DNA of 64,000 nucleotides from Vibrio sp. 10N.286.49.B3 (GCF_002873395.1 NZ_MCUV01000018.1:38782-102781), one strand, 5' to 3'. Positions 39,669 to 49,486 are shown, counted from the stretch's first letter. The notes: generated from the sequence alone by a model not told the origin. Made by a program: numbers and translations.

Positions 39669-40793
39669 TTAAATGCCTCGTTCCCAACGCAACGGCGTTA
39701 CTTTTGTGTCCGAATGAATACTGCTTGCTCCAATAGCAACGATTTGGTCACCTTCATTAATACCACTAATTATTTCACTGCCTTGTGTGCGGATCTTTCC
39801 TAGCTGCACGATCGATTTCGTCAGTGTTTGTGTTTGAGGTTGATAAATCCAAACAAAATCTTGCTCCGTCTGTTCGTCATGACCGATTGCACTAAGCGGT
39901 AAAACCGGAAGGGGTTGACTAGCATGTTTCTCATGTACGACAACATCAGCACTCATACCGGGTAAAATAGACAGATTAAAATGCGTTGCCGGTGTAAATG
40001 ATAAAGTCATTTGATAGGTTTGACTGCCATTATTAACCACGGTATTCATTTCTTTGAATGTCACAGGAAACGTGTCATCTGAGCCATGAAATTTGACGCT
40101 GTATTCAGCTTGGTTAGCGTTGATATTCTCTTTATTATTAAAAAGGTAGGATTCAGGTACATTAAAGGTAAGGTCGAACTTTTTGTTAGTTTGAAGCGTC
40201 ATCACAACTTGAGATGCTTGAAGCATTTGATGATTTTCGAGATCAACTTTGGCAACGATGCCTGAAAAAGGTGCGATAAGTTGAGTATAACTCAGCTGGT
40301 CTTTAGCAGCATTAAGGGTAGCCAAGGTGGACTGTAGTTGTGCTTCAGCGGTATCAAAGTCTGATTTTGAAATTAACTTTCTGGCTAGCAACTCTTTTTT
40401 ACGTGAGAAATCTGCTGTAGCCAATTGGTGGTTAGCTTGCGCATTTAATAAGTTGTTCGTTGCGTCTCTATTATCTAATTGAGCTAATAGATCGCCTTTC
40501 TTCACTTGTTGACCAGCGAGAAGGTCTAAATGCGTTAGTTGACCATTGACACGAAAAGCAAGATCGACTTGTTGACTGGCAACAACCTTAGCAGGAAACG
40601 TTCTGGTAAAATGAGACGATAAGTTATCAACCTGCATGAGCTTAACAGCGCGAGCGTAACTCGGAGTTTTTTCAACCTCTTGGGAGGTTTGCTCGGCACT
40701 GGTTCGTGGAATAAAGATAAAAGCGGATATTGCAATGGCAGTCACTGATATTGCAATAAAGTAGCGTAGTTTAAATGAGAGACTAGGGCGCAT
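39669..40793 (-). CDS. RND efflux periplasmic adaptor (MFP)
   Basis: 374 residues: an N-terminal membrane anchor (about 10-28), then lipoyl half-motifs (VNGQLTHLDLLAGQQVKKGDLLAQLD and, later, LIAPFSGIVAKVDLE) around a helical hairpin (about 110-165) and a beta-barrel. First gene of the adaptor-permease operon, 3 bp before the permease start. It is divergent from a LysR gene with 145 bp between, which is likely its regulator. Confidence 0.9.
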   Translation of the reverse strand: MRPSLSFKLRYFIAISVTAIAISAFIFIPRTSAEQTSQEVEKTPSYARAVKLMQVDNLSSHFTRTFPAKVVASQQVDLAFRVNGQLTHLDLLAGQQVKKGDLLAQLDNRDATNNLLNAQANHQLATADFSRKKELLARKLISKSDFDTAEAQLQSTLATLNAAKDQLSYTQLIAPFSGIVAKVDLENHQMLQASQVVMTLQTNKKFDLTFNVPESYLFNNKENINANQAEYSVKFHGSDDTFPVTFKEMNTVVNNGSQTYQMTLSFTPATHFNLSILPGMSADVVVHEKHASQPLPVLPLSAIGHDEQTEQDFVWIYQPQTQTLTKSIVQLGKIRTQGSEIISGINEGDQIVAIGASSIHSDTKVTPLRWERGI

Positions 40794-40938
40794 GGTGGTA
40801 TTTACCGTCTTTGAAGTTTAAAAAAAGACTATACGGAATATTTTTGTTGCATAAAACACAACAAATTAGCACCAAGAGTTCCATATTTCAGAACTATTTT
40901 GTATGATATTTACTTGCTTTTAATGTTGAGATCAGAGC

Positions 40939-41841
40939 ATGAAAACAGAAGATATCAAGATGTTCCACCGCATCGTCGAAAGCGGTGGACTGGTTAGAGC
41001 GGCTGAGTTAATGGATTTACCGAAGTCAAACTTAAGTCGTCGCCTAAAGGCACTGGAAGAGGAGCTTGGTATTGACCTTTTTCATCGTCAGCATAAAACG
41101 ATTGTAGTTAGTGAGAATGGACGTCACTTTTATAAATCGAGTAAAACATTCATAGACCAATTTGAAACTGAGATCCAAGAAATCACCAGTCATAGTTTTG
41201 AATTGTCGGGTCATATTAGAGTACAAATTTTAGCATTACCTAACTCTAAAGCTCTCACTCACATCATTACAAATTTTATGCGTGATCACCCAAAGATCAC
41301 CGTAGAAATCATCACGAGTTCAACAGAGTTTGAGCTTATTGAGAATAATGTCGATATTGGCTTTCGTATTGGCTATGAACTTGAAAATACTGATCTTATT
41401 GCAAGAAAGCTGACATCTGTCGATCTTAATCTCTATGCCTCTCCAGTCTACCTAAACCAGCATGGTGTACCTGAAAAACCGAAAGATTTAGAGAAACATG
41501 AATGCATTTTATTTAGGCGATTCAGTGGTAAACTGGATAATCAAATTCACTTTGAACATGAAGTGATCAATGTTTCAGGGCGATTAATATTAAACAATGT
41601 TGATTTGATGACACAATCTTGTATCGATCATCAAGGCATCTGTTTACTTGCCAATCAGTCAGTTAGAACAGAAGTTGAGCGAGGGGAGTTAGTCGAAATT
41701 TTACCCAGTTTCCCTACCTTGCAAGGACACGGTTGGCTACTCTATCCAAGACGAAAAACCTTATCGCCTCAGGCGAAAGCACTTATTGCCTACATCATGG
41801 AAAAAGTATCAGAACACGATAATATCAATGGTCAAAACTAA
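40939..41841 (+). CDS. LysR family transcriptional regulator
   Basis: 300 residues. Winged helix-turn-helix at 1-60 (DIKMFHRIVESGGLVRAAELMDLPKSNLSRRLKALEEELG in pieces), then a LysR substrate-binding domain of the CrgA/PBP2 type. Divergent from the RND adaptor gene, the classic layout for a LysR activator of a pump. Effector unknown. Confidence 0.88.
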   Translation: MKTEDIKMFHRIVESGGLVRAAELMDLPKSNLSRRLKALEEELGIDLFHRQHKTIVVSENGRHFYKSSKTFIDQFETEIQEITSHSFELSGHIRVQILALPNSKALTHIITNFMRDHPKITVEIITSSTEFELIENNVDIGFRIGYELENTDLIARKLTSVDLNLYASPVYLNQHGVPEKPKDLEKHECILFRRFSGKLDNQIHFEHEVINVSGRLILNNVDLMTQSCIDHQGICLLANQSVRTEVERGELVEILPSFPTLQGHGWLLYPRRKTLSPQAKALIAYIMEKVSEHDNINGQN

Positions 41842-41983
41842 ATCGATATTAATGTCTAGGTTGATGCAGCAGTAAAAATTCAAATTATTGATTGCGGTAT
41901 AAATAAATGAATAACAATAACTTAATTACGCTAATTTTATAATATACTAAGGCTAATCTTACGCATTCATACAGGAATTTATT

Positions 41984-42262
41984 ATGGGATTTTTTTCACG
42001 TTTATTCGGTAAAAAAGATGAAAAAGCAGTAACTGAGATTACGCCAGTTGAGTACAAAGGTTGTCTTATATATCAAGATTCTTTGCCAGAAGGTGGTCAA
42101 TACCGAATAGCTGGTCGAATCACCAAAGAGATCGATGGTGAACTTAAAGAGCACCGATTTATTCGCTCTGATGTGATTTCTGCAAAAGATGATGCCAATG
42201 AATTGATGTTAAAAAAATCTCAAATGTTAATAGATCAGATGGGTGATAGCATATTTCAATAG
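41984..42262 (+). CDS. HlyU-family small protein
   Basis: 92 residues matching the HlyU (PF10115) family: MGFFSRLFGKKDE start, VEYKGCLIYQDSLPEGGQYRIAGRI, HRFIRSDVISAKDDANELMLKK. Despite the family name this is unrelated to the ArsR-type regulator HlyU of V. cholerae; the real role is unknown. A terminator follows at once, so it is a single-gene unit upstream of pntA. Confidence 0.85.
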   Translation: MGFFSRLFGKKDEKAVTEITPVEYKGCLIYQDSLPEGGQYRIAGRITKEIDGELKEHRFIRSDVISAKDDANELMLKKSQMLIDQMGDSIFQ

Positions 42263-42295
42263 ATTAAGTGAATTGTTCACCTCTAAAACATAAAG

Positions 42296-42332
42296 AAAGA
42301 GCGATTAGTGCGTAGCTAGTCGCTCTTTTTTT
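42296..42332 (+). terminator. Terminator after HlyU-family gene
   Basis: AAAGAGCGA pairs with TCGCTCTTT and is followed by a run of T. Confidence 0.85.
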
Positions 42333-42382
42333 GATTTTGTTAACCAAGTAGAGGTAATTTGTTGGTTGCAAAGTTAAAATAA

Positions 42383-42439
42383 TTACGGTTTGACCTCGGC
42401 TTTGTTTGATTTATGTTGTGCTTTTACTTTCTTTGGCAT
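42383..42439 (-). CDS. Possible 18-residue basic peptide
   Basis: Minus-strand ORF of 18 codons, MPKKVKAQHKSNKAEVKP, with GAGG 9 bp before its ATG. It is Lys-rich, and divergent from pntA. Tiny basic ORFs of this kind exist in related genomes, but I cannot confirm expression from the sequence alone. Confidence 0.35.
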   Translation of the reverse strand: MPKKVKAQHKSNKAEVKP

Positions 42440-42564
42440 GACAATTTACCTCGTTATATGGTTATATGTAATAAAATTTCATGTTTTTGTAACAAAAGTC
42501 TTGAAGTTAACCTTATCATTCGTTAAAAACGAAATATCCATTCTGCCAATGTCAAGGAATCGCT

Positions 42565-44121
42565 ATGCAAATTGGGGTACCAAAAGAAATACTACCTGGA
42601 GAAACGCGGGTAGCTGCAACACCAAAAACGGTCGAGCAGTTATTAAAGTTAGGCTTTGAAGTCATTATTGAATCGAAAGCTGGCGCACTTGCTAGTTTTG
42701 ATGATACTGCCTTTGAAGCGGTTGGAGCAAAAATAGGAACAGCAGAAGACGTTTGGAATTCAGGACTGATCTTAAAAGTTAATGCACCACTTATCGACTC
42801 AAACCAATCAATTGATGAAATCGCTCTGATTAATGAAGGATCCAGTTTGATCAGCTTTATTTGGCCTGCACAAAATGCCGAGCTGATGGAGCAACTTTCA
42901 AGTAAAAATATTAATGTTATGGCGATGGATGCCGTACCTCGTATTTCTCGTGCACAAGCGCTCGATGCCTTAAGTTCAATGGCAAACATTGCCGGTTATC
43001 GTGCTGTTGTTGAGGCAGCTCATGAATTTGGACGCTTTTTTACCGGGCAAATAACCGCGGCAGGAAAAGTGCCGCCAGCAAAAGTATTCGTTGCAGGCGC
43101 AGGCGTTGCAGGCTTAGCTGCCATTGGTGCTGCTGGTAGCTTAGGGGCGATTGTTCGTGCGTTTGATGTTCGCCCTGAAGTAAAAGAACAAGTTCAGTCA
43201 ATGGGCGCTGACTTTTTAGAAGTGGATTTTGAAGAAGATTCAGGCGCAGGTGATGGTTACGCTAAAGAAATGTCTGACGCTTTTAATAAAAAAGCCGAAG
43301 AACTTTATGCCGAGCAAGCTAAAGACGTTGATATCATTATTACTACTGCACTTATCCCTGGTCGACCTGCACCACGCTTAATTACCAAAGCGATGGTTGA
43401 TAATATGAAAGCGGGCAGCGTGATTGTGGATCTGGCTGCGGCTAATGGTGGTAACTGTGAATATACCGTTGCCGATCAGGTTATCACGACGGAAAATGGT
43501 GTGAAAATTGTGGGTTATACCGATATGGTGGCTCGCTTGCCAACGCAGTCTTCACAGCTTTATGGTACCAACATCGTTAACTTGTTAAAGCTGCTATGCA
43601 AAGAGAAAGATGGCAGCGTCAATATTGATTTTGATGATGTGGTATTGCGTGGCGTTACCGTTGTTAAAGAAGGTGAAGTGACGTGGCCTGCACCGCCAAT
43701 TCAAGTTTCAGCTCAACCTCAGCAAAAGGAAGAGCCAACGAAAGCCGAGCCTGAAGTAAAACAAGAAGAACCTAAATCACCGATCAAGAAAATTGCCGCG
43801 CTTGGTTTAGGGATTGTCGCATTTGGCTGGATTGCTTCTGTTGCTCCACCAGAATTTCTTGCGCACTTTACGGTATTTGTATTGGCATGTGTTGTTGGTT
43901 ATTACGTGGTGTGGAATGTCTCTCACTCACTGCATACTCCACTTATGTCGGTAACGAATGCTATCTCTGGCATCATTGTTGTCGGCGCTTTATTACAAAT
44001 AGGTCAGGGAAGTACGGTGGTGACTGTGTTGTCATTTATCGCCGTGTTAATTGCAAGTATTAATATATTTGGTGGCTTTACCGTGACCAAACGTATGCTT
44101 GAAATGTTTCGTAAAGATTAA
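42565..44121 (+). CDS. pntA: NAD(P) transhydrogenase subunit alpha (PntA)
   Basis: 518 residues: NAD-binding domain I (about 1-380, starts [20 protein letters not shown], with [12 protein letters not shown] and the [20 protein letters not shown] mobile-loop region), then four helices after about 405. Proton-translocating enzyme transferring hydride between NADH and NADP+. Shine-Dalgarno AAGGA before the ATG (TCAAGGAATCGCT). Forms a complex with PntB, encoded 10 bp downstream. Confidence 0.95.
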   Translation: MQIGVPKEILPGETRVAATPKTVEQLLKLGFEVIIESKAGALASFDDTAFEAVGAKIGTAEDVWNSGLILKVNAPLIDSNQSIDEIALINEGSSLISFIWPAQNAELMEQLSSKNINVMAMDAVPRISRAQALDALSSMANIAGYRAVVEAAHEFGRFFTGQITAAGKVPPAKVFVAGAGVAGLAAIGAAGSLGAIVRAFDVRPEVKEQVQSMGADFLEVDFEEDSGAGDGYAKEMSDAFNKKAEELYAEQAKDVDIIITTALIPGRPAPRLITKAMVDNMKAGSVIVDLAAANGGNCEYTVADQVITTENGVKIVGYTDMVARLPTQSSQLYGTNIVNLLKLLCKEKDGSVNIDFDDVVLRGVTVVKEGEVTWPAPPIQVSAQPQQKEEPTKAEPEVKQEEPKSPIKKIAALGLGIVAFGWIASVAPPEFLAHFTVFVLACVVGYYVVWNVSHSLHTPLMSVTNAISGIIVVGALLQIGQGSTVVTVLSFIAVLIASINIFGGFTVTKRMLEMFRKD

Positions 44122-44131
44122 GGAGTAACAA

Positions 44132-45511
44132 ATGTCTGCAGGATTAGTACAAGCGGCATATATTGTTGCTGCGGTTTTATTTATCATGAGCTTGGCAGGA
44201 TTGTCTAAGCAGGAAACGGCACGTTCAGGTAATTACTATGGTATCGCAGGTATGGCGATTGCTTTAGTAGCGACTATTTTTAGCCCAGATTCATCAGGTA
44301 TCGCTTGGATCATTGTTGCCATGGTTATTGGTGGTGGCATTGGTATTCACTATGCGAAGAAAGTTGAAATGACGGAAATGCCAGAGTTAGTGGCGATCCT
44401 ACATAGCTTTGTTGGTATGGCAGCTGTTCTGGTTGGTTATAATAGTTATATTGATCATGGTGAACTGACAGGCGCTTTGCTGAATATCCATTTAGTTGAA
44501 GTTTTCCTTGGTGTATTCATTGGTGCGGTGACCTTTACAGGCTCTGTTGTTGCGTTTTGTAAACTGCGTGGCTTAGTCCCATCATCAGCACTTAATCTTC
44601 CACACAAGCATAAAATGAATTTAGCAGCGATTGTCGTTTCTGTTTTATTAATGATTATGTTTGTAAATGCACAAGGCAGCATGTTTGCCCTGATTGTCAT
44701 GACCTTGATTGCTTTTGTATTTGGCTATCATCTAGTGGCTTCGATTGGTGGCGCTGATATGCCAGTAGTTGTTTCAATGCTGAACTCTTATTCAGGTTGG
44801 GCAGCAGCGGCAGCAGGTTTCATGCTAGCGAATGACTTACTGATTGTAACTGGTGCTTTAGTCGGTTCATCTGGTGCGATACTGTCTTACATTATGTGTA
44901 AAGCAATGAACCGTTCGTTTATCAGTGTGATTGCCGGTGGTTTTGGGCAAGAGACCTCAGTAACTTCAACCAGTGATGAAGAGCAAGGCGAACACCGTGA
45001 AATCAGCGCAGAGGATGTGGCTGACATGTTGAAAAACTCAACGTCAGTGATCATCACTCCAGGGTACGGTATGGCAGTTGCTCAAGCACAATACCCAGTG
45101 CATGAAATTACTGACAAACTTCGTGCTCAAGGGATTGATGTTCGCTTTGGTATTCACCCAGTCGCGGGACGTTTACCTGGTCACATGAATGTTTTATTAG
45201 CTGAAGCGAAAGTGCCGTACGATATTGTATTAGAAATGGATGAAATTAATGATGATTTCTCTAGCACTGATACTGTCTTAGTTATAGGCGCTAACGACAC
45301 TGTTAACCCAGCAGCGCTTGATGATCCAAACAGTCCAATTGCTGGGATGCCAGTTCTGGAAGTATGGAACGCACAAAACGTGATCGTCTTTAAACGTTCA
45401 ATGAACACAGGTTATGCTGGCGTGCAAAACCCATTGTTCTTTAAAGATAATGCACATATGTTATTTGGTGATGCGAAAGCGTCGGTAGATGCGATAAGTT
45501 CTGCACTTTAA
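44132..45511 (+). CDS. pntB: NAD(P) transhydrogenase subunit beta (PntB)
   Basis: 459 residues: about eight or nine helices (1-260), then NADP-binding domain III (about 285-459) with [31 protein letters not shown], and [12 protein letters not shown]. Preceded by AAGGAG. Ends at a good terminator. In V. cholerae pntB is, as I recall, next to vxrA; here 5.4 kb of other genes lie between. Confidence 0.95.
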   Translation: MSAGLVQAAYIVAAVLFIMSLAGLSKQETARSGNYYGIAGMAIALVATIFSPDSSGIAWIIVAMVIGGGIGIHYAKKVEMTEMPELVAILHSFVGMAAVLVGYNSYIDHGELTGALLNIHLVEVFLGVFIGAVTFTGSVVAFCKLRGLVPSSALNLPHKHKMNLAAIVVSVLLMIMFVNAQGSMFALIVMTLIAFVFGYHLVASIGGADMPVVVSMLNSYSGWAAAAAGFMLANDLLIVTGALVGSSGAILSYIMCKAMNRSFISVIAGGFGQETSVTSTSDEEQGEHREISAEDVADMLKNSTSVIITPGYGMAVAQAQYPVHEITDKLRAQGIDVRFGIHPVAGRLPGHMNVLLAEAKVPYDIVLEMDEINDDFSSTDTVLVIGANDTVNPAALDDPNSPIAGMPVLEVWNAQNVIVFKRSMNTGYAGVQNPLFFKDNAHMLFGDAKASVDAISSAL

Positions 45512-45535
45512 TTGGGTTAGCTCAATTTAGAATAC

Positions 45536-45565
45536 AAAGCCCTGATTTATTCAGGGCTTTTTTGT
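45536..45565 (+). terminator. Terminator after pntAB
   Basis: AAAGCCCTGA pairs with TCAGGGCTTT (5-nt loop), followed by TTTTG. Confidence 0.85.
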
Positions 45566-45631
45566 ATCTATGCCTTGAAATGATATTCAACGAACACCAT
45601 ATCGTTATTATCTATTTCACAGGATAAGATT

Positions 45632-45874
45632 ATGAATACTAAGAAAACCTCTAAGTCAGTTGCTTCAAAAGCAGCTAAGGCCCTTTCAGACCCTAACGCT
45701 TCGAAGATTCAAAAGTCACTTGCAGCTAGCGCAATGGCTCAAGCTAGTTCATCAAAACAGACAGGCAAAGACATGGAGACAAAAGCCTCTAAAGTTCTTC
45801 AGTCAGACAAGTACAACGATGATACCAAAGAATTTGCGGCTTCAGTGCTCGCACAATCGAACAAGAAGCGATAG
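45632..45874 (+). CDS. Small Lys/Ala/Ser-rich protein with internal repeat
   Basis: 80 residues, unrecognised by function. Two repeats of about 29 residues: VASKAAKAL...KSLAASAMAQA (about 11-39) and METKASKVL...KEFAASVLAQS (about 48-76). Very rich in Lys, Ala and Ser, so a helical, nucleic-acid-binding or chaperone-like role is possible. AGGA lies before the ATG. First gene of a four-gene operon (45.6-47.7 kb), 8 bp before the next. Proteins of this type recur in genomic islands, but I know no assigned role. Confidence 0.7.
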   Translation: MNTKKTSKSVASKAAKALSDPNASKIQKSLAASAMAQASSSKQTGKDMETKASKVLQSDKYNDDTKEFAASVLAQSNKKR

Positions 45875-45882
45875 GAGGTTTT

Positions 45883-46143
45883 ATGTCTACATGTCAAAGT
45901 GAACATCGTCATTACCCTGAATTTGAACAGTTACCACATGACCAAGGTGGCATGGGGCGTCACAAGTGTTGTGGCTGTGCGTATGAGCGAGGATATGAGC
46001 TTGGGTTGGTTCGTGAAGAAATGCTCAATATCAATATTGATTCTTTACCTATTAGTCAGGCGGGGACAGTTCGGCATAAAAGTCCTCATGCAGCTTTTGC
46101 AATAGGCTATCAGGATGGCATTCGTGCCTCGTACAATCAATAA
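45883..46143 (+). CDS. Small protein with duplicated GxxRHK...GYxxG motif
   Basis: 86 residues with strong Shine-Dalgarno GGAGG. The two halves are repeats: GMGRHKCCGCAYERGYELGL and GTVRHKSPHAAFAIGYQDGI share G-x-x-R-H-K, an Ala/aromatic pair, G-Y and G-hydrophobic at the same spacing. The first copy has a CCGC cluster and the second has His, so metal binding is possible. No homologue with a known role comes to mind. Cotranscribed with the RexA-like gene, 9 bp away. Confidence 0.75.
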   Translation: MSTCQSEHRHYPEFEQLPHDQGGMGRHKCCGCAYERGYELGLVREEMLNINIDSLPISQAGTVRHKSPHAAFAIGYQDGIRASYNQ

Positions 46144-46152
46144 GAGGTTTGA

Positions 46153-47187
46153 ATGAAAGGCACCCTTCAGTATTACGATATCGAAAAGCTTGGTATTTAT
46201 AAGAGAGGCTCTGATGAGCAGTTGTTTGATTCAAGTGAGGCTGTACTCGATTCACTTATTGGCTGGTTTAAGAAAAGACCCAGTTTAGTAAACACAAGTA
46301 CAAGAGAAGCTGATAAGGCAATAGGGCAATCAAACGTCTATTGCTATGACATTGATGGTGCTAATGGTGAGTACGTCTTTGTTCTTTGGAATGAGTTGAC
46401 TAATGCAGACGATGAAATTCTTACTATTTCGAAAGACTCAAAACCAGGCAGTGCTAAAGTCAAATCGGGTGTTGACTCTAAAACAGTTATCCCCGGTTTA
46501 CCGAGTTACTATTGGGTGTCTTTAAATCATGATCTTGTTGCAACGCTCCATTTTGACCATGCTATGACATCTCTTGTGGCTTTAAGAAACTACATTACAG
46601 GATATATGCAAAACTATTCGGAGTTTGCTGTCACGCATAAAGATAACGAAGATAAAGTTATTGGCTATCGACATCCGGATAATAAAGAAGGTGATGTAGG
46701 TTTTTTTAAATTTGACTTGAAGCGTAAAACTGATGAGTCAACGATTGAAGAGCTTACTCAAAAGTATAGTAAGATAACTAAAATCGTTCGTCGAACCCAA
46801 AAGCAAGCTCAGGATGTTGAGCTTATAGGTTGGTTTCATAATTTAGCAAGTAAAGCTGTTGGTCGTGGTTTGCCGAAAGCAAAAGATGTCCATGTGGAGG
46901 TTGAGCTTGATTTTACTCCTGAAACTGAAAGAGATTTTTTGGATATAGTTGCAGCCTATCAAAAGGAAATCATTGACCCTGATAAGTACAATAATCTTGG
47001 TTTTGTACTAAAAGGGGAAAGTGGTAGAAAGGTATTCTTAGATGGTAAGTACCTCAGAACAGAGCATGATTTTGAGATAAAGAGAGCTGGTAAAAATCCA
47101 TTTGGTGCACCTGAGTTGCTTGATTACATCGGTACAAAGCAAGTCAGATTGGTACCAAGAAAACCTAAGAAGAGAAAAGCAGCATGA
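46153..47187 (+). CDS. Cytosolic protein with RexA-like layout
   Basis: 344 residues, no signal peptide or membrane helix, with a basic tail (PRKPKKRKAA). I do not recognise the family with certainty. By eye it aligns loosely with phage lambda RexA: SNVYCYDIDG (RexA SNYLYIHKIDG), GLPSYYWVS (GFPSFLFVE), a following strand-rich segment, and LGFVLKGESGRKVFLDGKYL near the end (RexA ISLRAKDEAGDILTEHYL). Its stop overlaps the start of a four-helix membrane protein in ATGA, like rexA-rexB. If right, this could be an anti-phage exclusion pair. The homology is an inference from weak similarity. Confidence 0.6.
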   Translation: MKGTLQYYDIEKLGIYKRGSDEQLFDSSEAVLDSLIGWFKKRPSLVNTSTREADKAIGQSNVYCYDIDGANGEYVFVLWNELTNADDEILTISKDSKPGSAKVKSGVDSKTVIPGLPSYYWVSLNHDLVATLHFDHAMTSLVALRNYITGYMQNYSEFAVTHKDNEDKVIGYRHPDNKEGDVGFFKFDLKRKTDESTIEELTQKYSKITKIVRRTQKQAQDVELIGWFHNLASKAVGRGLPKAKDVHVEVELDFTPETERDFLDIVAAYQKEIIDPDKYNNLGFVLKGESGRKVFLDGKYLRTEHDFEIKRAGKNPFGAPELLDYIGTKQVRLVPRKPKKRKAA

Positions 47188-47747
47188 CCGGTAAAACCGC
47201 TAGTTTCAGCTGGCTAAAGTTTGGTTTATGGATTGCGTTCATTGTTGGCTATGGAATAGTAGCCAATAAGTACCTGTATGACTTGGCATCAACTCTCAAA
47301 GTAGAGTTGCTAAAGTCTCAGATAGGAATACTAGTTAATGTGTCAGCAATCTTGTTTGGTGTAATCGGAGCTTGGCTAGCTCTGATTTATCCTACTGCAT
47401 TGCAAAAGGTACAGGGAAAAGAAAACATTGGGCTTGCCTATAGTGGTGTAGACCTAAGTGTTTTAAAGAGCTTAGTACTTGTATTGCTCTTTAGTACCAC
47501 GTCACTAATAGCGTCTTTGCTTTGTGATTTAGCATTAACTTTCTCAACGCACACCTCGATAAGTCAGTTGACTAGTGCAGACAGCATTAAAGCATTATGT
47601 GCGATATTAGTTTGGTTTCTATTTGCAGTACAGATTTCTGCAATATCTTCTTTATTATTTTCGTCATTCAAATTGGTATATGACTTATTCATAAGTAAAG
47701 CATACACAGACTTACAGCACTTACTTGGACGAAATAAAACCAAATAA
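47184..47747 (+). CDS. Four-helix membrane protein, RexB-like partner
   Basis: 187 residues with four likely membrane helices at about 12-31, 46-68, 92-115 and 134-160, and no signal peptide. Start overlaps the previous stop (ATGA), so the two proteins are made in step. Lambda RexB is also a small four-helix inner-membrane protein paired with RexA, proposed to form an ion channel. No sequence similarity to RexB is obvious; the case rests on topology and position. Ends before a hairpin terminator. Confidence 0.65.
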   Translation: MTGKTASFSWLKFGLWIAFIVGYGIVANKYLYDLASTLKVELLKSQIGILVNVSAILFGVIGAWLALIYPTALQKVQGKENIGLAYSGVDLSVLKSLVLVLLFSTTSLIASLLCDLALTFSTHTSISQLTSADSIKALCAILVWFLFAVQISAISSLLFSSFKLVYDLFISKAYTDLQHLLGRNKTK

Positions 47748-47756
47748 GCCTAAAAT

Positions 47757-47780
47757 GATCCTCTTGCGAGGATCCTTTTG
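47757..47780 (+). terminator. Terminator of the four-gene accessory operon
   Basis: GATCCTC (47757-47763) pairs with GAGGATC (47768-47774), then CTTTTG. Confidence 0.75.
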
Positions 47781-47982
47781 TTATCTTCTATAATGCTTTT
47801 CTCGATGACCGTTGGTACAGGAATAGAACATTTATCAATTAACTTGCTTTACGTTGCTCGGATCCGATGGATTTGATTTGAAGTATCAAGATGATGCCTG
47901 TGTTAGCTGCTATCAAAGAACTAGAGACAGTGTGATAACTACTAGTAATAATGGATATTCTGTTCTTTATCGAGAGGCAACC

Positions 47983-48294
47983 ATGAAGTACGCATTATTA
48001 GTTACTGCCTTAATTGGCTTTCCAGCATTATCCAATACTAATTTGACCATATCTTGCGCTGAATACGGCTCAGACCGATATACGTATGGTGCTACCGTTA
48101 CCTTGCTGACATATAATGAAAATCACAATAGCCATGTTACGAAAGGCACTTCTAAAGTAATTAGTATCGAGCAAAAGCCGAACTACCTAAGGTTTGTTAC
48201 TGAAGATAAAGGTTTCAATTCAGTGAACAAAAACGTGTATGAGTTAAAAAGCAAACTTCTATCTATGAACAGCGTCTCTACTCAAGATGGATAA
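47983..48294 (+). CDS. Small exported hypothetical protein
   Basis: 103 residues from ATG 47983, chosen because GAGAGG precedes it and it begins with a signal peptide (MKYALLVTALIGFPALS). A longer frame runs upstream to 47854 but would bury the signal. The mature part is short, Asn/Ser/Thr-rich, with a single early Cys (ISCAEYG). I recognise no family. It lies in the accessory region, in its own unit. Confidence 0.55.
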   Translation: MKYALLVTALIGFPALSNTNLTISCAEYGSDRYTYGATVTLLTYNENHNSHVTKGTSKVISIEQKPNYLRFVTEDKGFNSVNKNVYELKSKLLSMNSVSTQDG

Positions 48295-48360
48295 GTTGTG
48301 TTCTAAGGTGGTGGGGAGATGTCTAAGTGGTGTGTGGTTTTCTAAATTGAATGAACAAAT

Positions 48361-48386
48361 AGCCGGCTCAATGAGTCGGCTTTTTT
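48361..48386 (+). terminator. Terminator before the DUF2971 gene
   Basis: AGCCGGCTC pairs with GAGTCGGCT (one G-U), loop AAT, followed by TTTTTT. Confidence 0.75.
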
Positions 48387-48432
48387 GTGCCTATAAGGTA
48401 GAATCAGCGAAGATAATTTTTCATGGTGAATT

Positions 48433-49287
48433 ATGAAGTTATATAAGTTTAGGCAGGTAGATACTTACAGTTTGAGTGGGCTTTCGAATAGTACCTTATG
48501 GTTTTCTAACTTGAGTGATTTTAACGACCCTTTTGAACGAAGTTATATTCTCGATGAGCAACTTTCTCGTGAGGTAGAGCAGATTCTTGTCAATAGAGTT
48601 GTTCCAAAGCCTGATTCTGAAGTAGATGTCGTTTTGAGACAAAGAATGTTTGAAGAAGCGGGAGTTGAAGATGGTGGTGCTGATAAAAAAGTATTCTTCC
48701 GCAAAATGTTAAAACGTGACTTCGAAAAAGCGTTAGTAGGTACTGTCCATAAATCAAAAGCTATCTGTATGTCTATGGAAGATTTAGAAGCAGATAAGGA
48801 TCCGCTGTACGAAAACTTAATGTGGTCTCATTACGCTGATGGTTTGAGAGGATTCTGTATGGTTTTCGATAGTGAAAAGCTACAAACACACTTTTATGAA
48901 CAAGAGTTAATAGTTCGCCCAATCGAGGTTGAGTATCAAGATGTACCAATTACGTTATCGCTAAATGAATTCGCGCGCTCTAGATATATTCTGAATGATA
49001 ATCTGATGACAGATGTTATCTCTGATGTAACTAAATCGGTTGGTACAAAATCTAAAGCATGGAGCTATGAAAAAGAATTCAGAATGATAAGTCTAGAGAA
49101 TAGTAATGCGCATGACTATCTGCCAGATTCACTGATTGAAATTGTTATCGGTGAGAAAATGCCTAAAGACCAGAAAAAACTTGTTATCGACACTGCACGC
49201 TCTGCTAATCCTGATGTAAGTATAAAACTATCAAGATTAAAGCAGGGCTCTTATCAGTTAGAAATTATCGATTATGACTCGCATTGA
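48433..49287 (+). CDS. DUF2971 domain protein
   Basis: 284 residues with the DUF2971 pattern: LYKFRQVDTYSL start, LWFSNLSDFNDPFE, then LMWSHYADGLRGFCMVFD, and a late AWSYEKEFRM. No signal peptide. The function is not established; members are often seen in accessory and defence-rich regions. Here it is a single-gene unit inside the pntB-vxrA insertion, between its own upstream terminator and a bidirectional one downstream. Confidence 0.85.
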   Translation: MKLYKFRQVDTYSLSGLSNSTLWFSNLSDFNDPFERSYILDEQLSREVEQILVNRVVPKPDSEVDVVLRQRMFEEAGVEDGGADKKVFFRKMLKRDFEKALVGTVHKSKAICMSMEDLEADKDPLYENLMWSHYADGLRGFCMVFDSEKLQTHFYEQELIVRPIEVEYQDVPITLSLNEFARSRYILNDNLMTDVISDVTKSVGTKSKAWSYEKEFRMISLENSNAHDYLPDSLIEIVIGEKMPKDQKKLVIDTARSANPDVSIKLSRLKQGSYQLEIIDYDSH

Positions 49288-49456
49288 TATCGCACCCAAA
49301 AAGTCTATAAAGCATACTCCAGATTTAGACCCATGATAATCTCAATTTCTTTTACAACTTATTCGACGAATATTATAGCACAAGTAGCTTACATTAGAGT
49401 TCCCCATCCCATCTGGGATCAGTGTCATAATGTGGTAATTACTTAAAAATAAAAGC

Positions 49457-49486
49457 AAAAAGGCTCATCAATCGATGAGCCTTTTT
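49457..49486. terminator. Bidirectional terminator after DUF2971 gene
   Basis: AAAAAGGCTCATC pairs perfectly with GATGAGCCTTTTT around AATC, between convergent genes. The rest of the gap shows no other clear feature. Confidence 0.85.

Noticed and set aside
42390..42659. 89-residue plus-strand ORF
   Set aside because: It overlaps the pntA start in another frame, and has no ribosome site or family resemblance.
45660..46105. Two ORFs of 80 and 68 residues in other frames
   Set aside because: They overlap the small repeat proteins, which have better ribosome sites and clear internal repeats.
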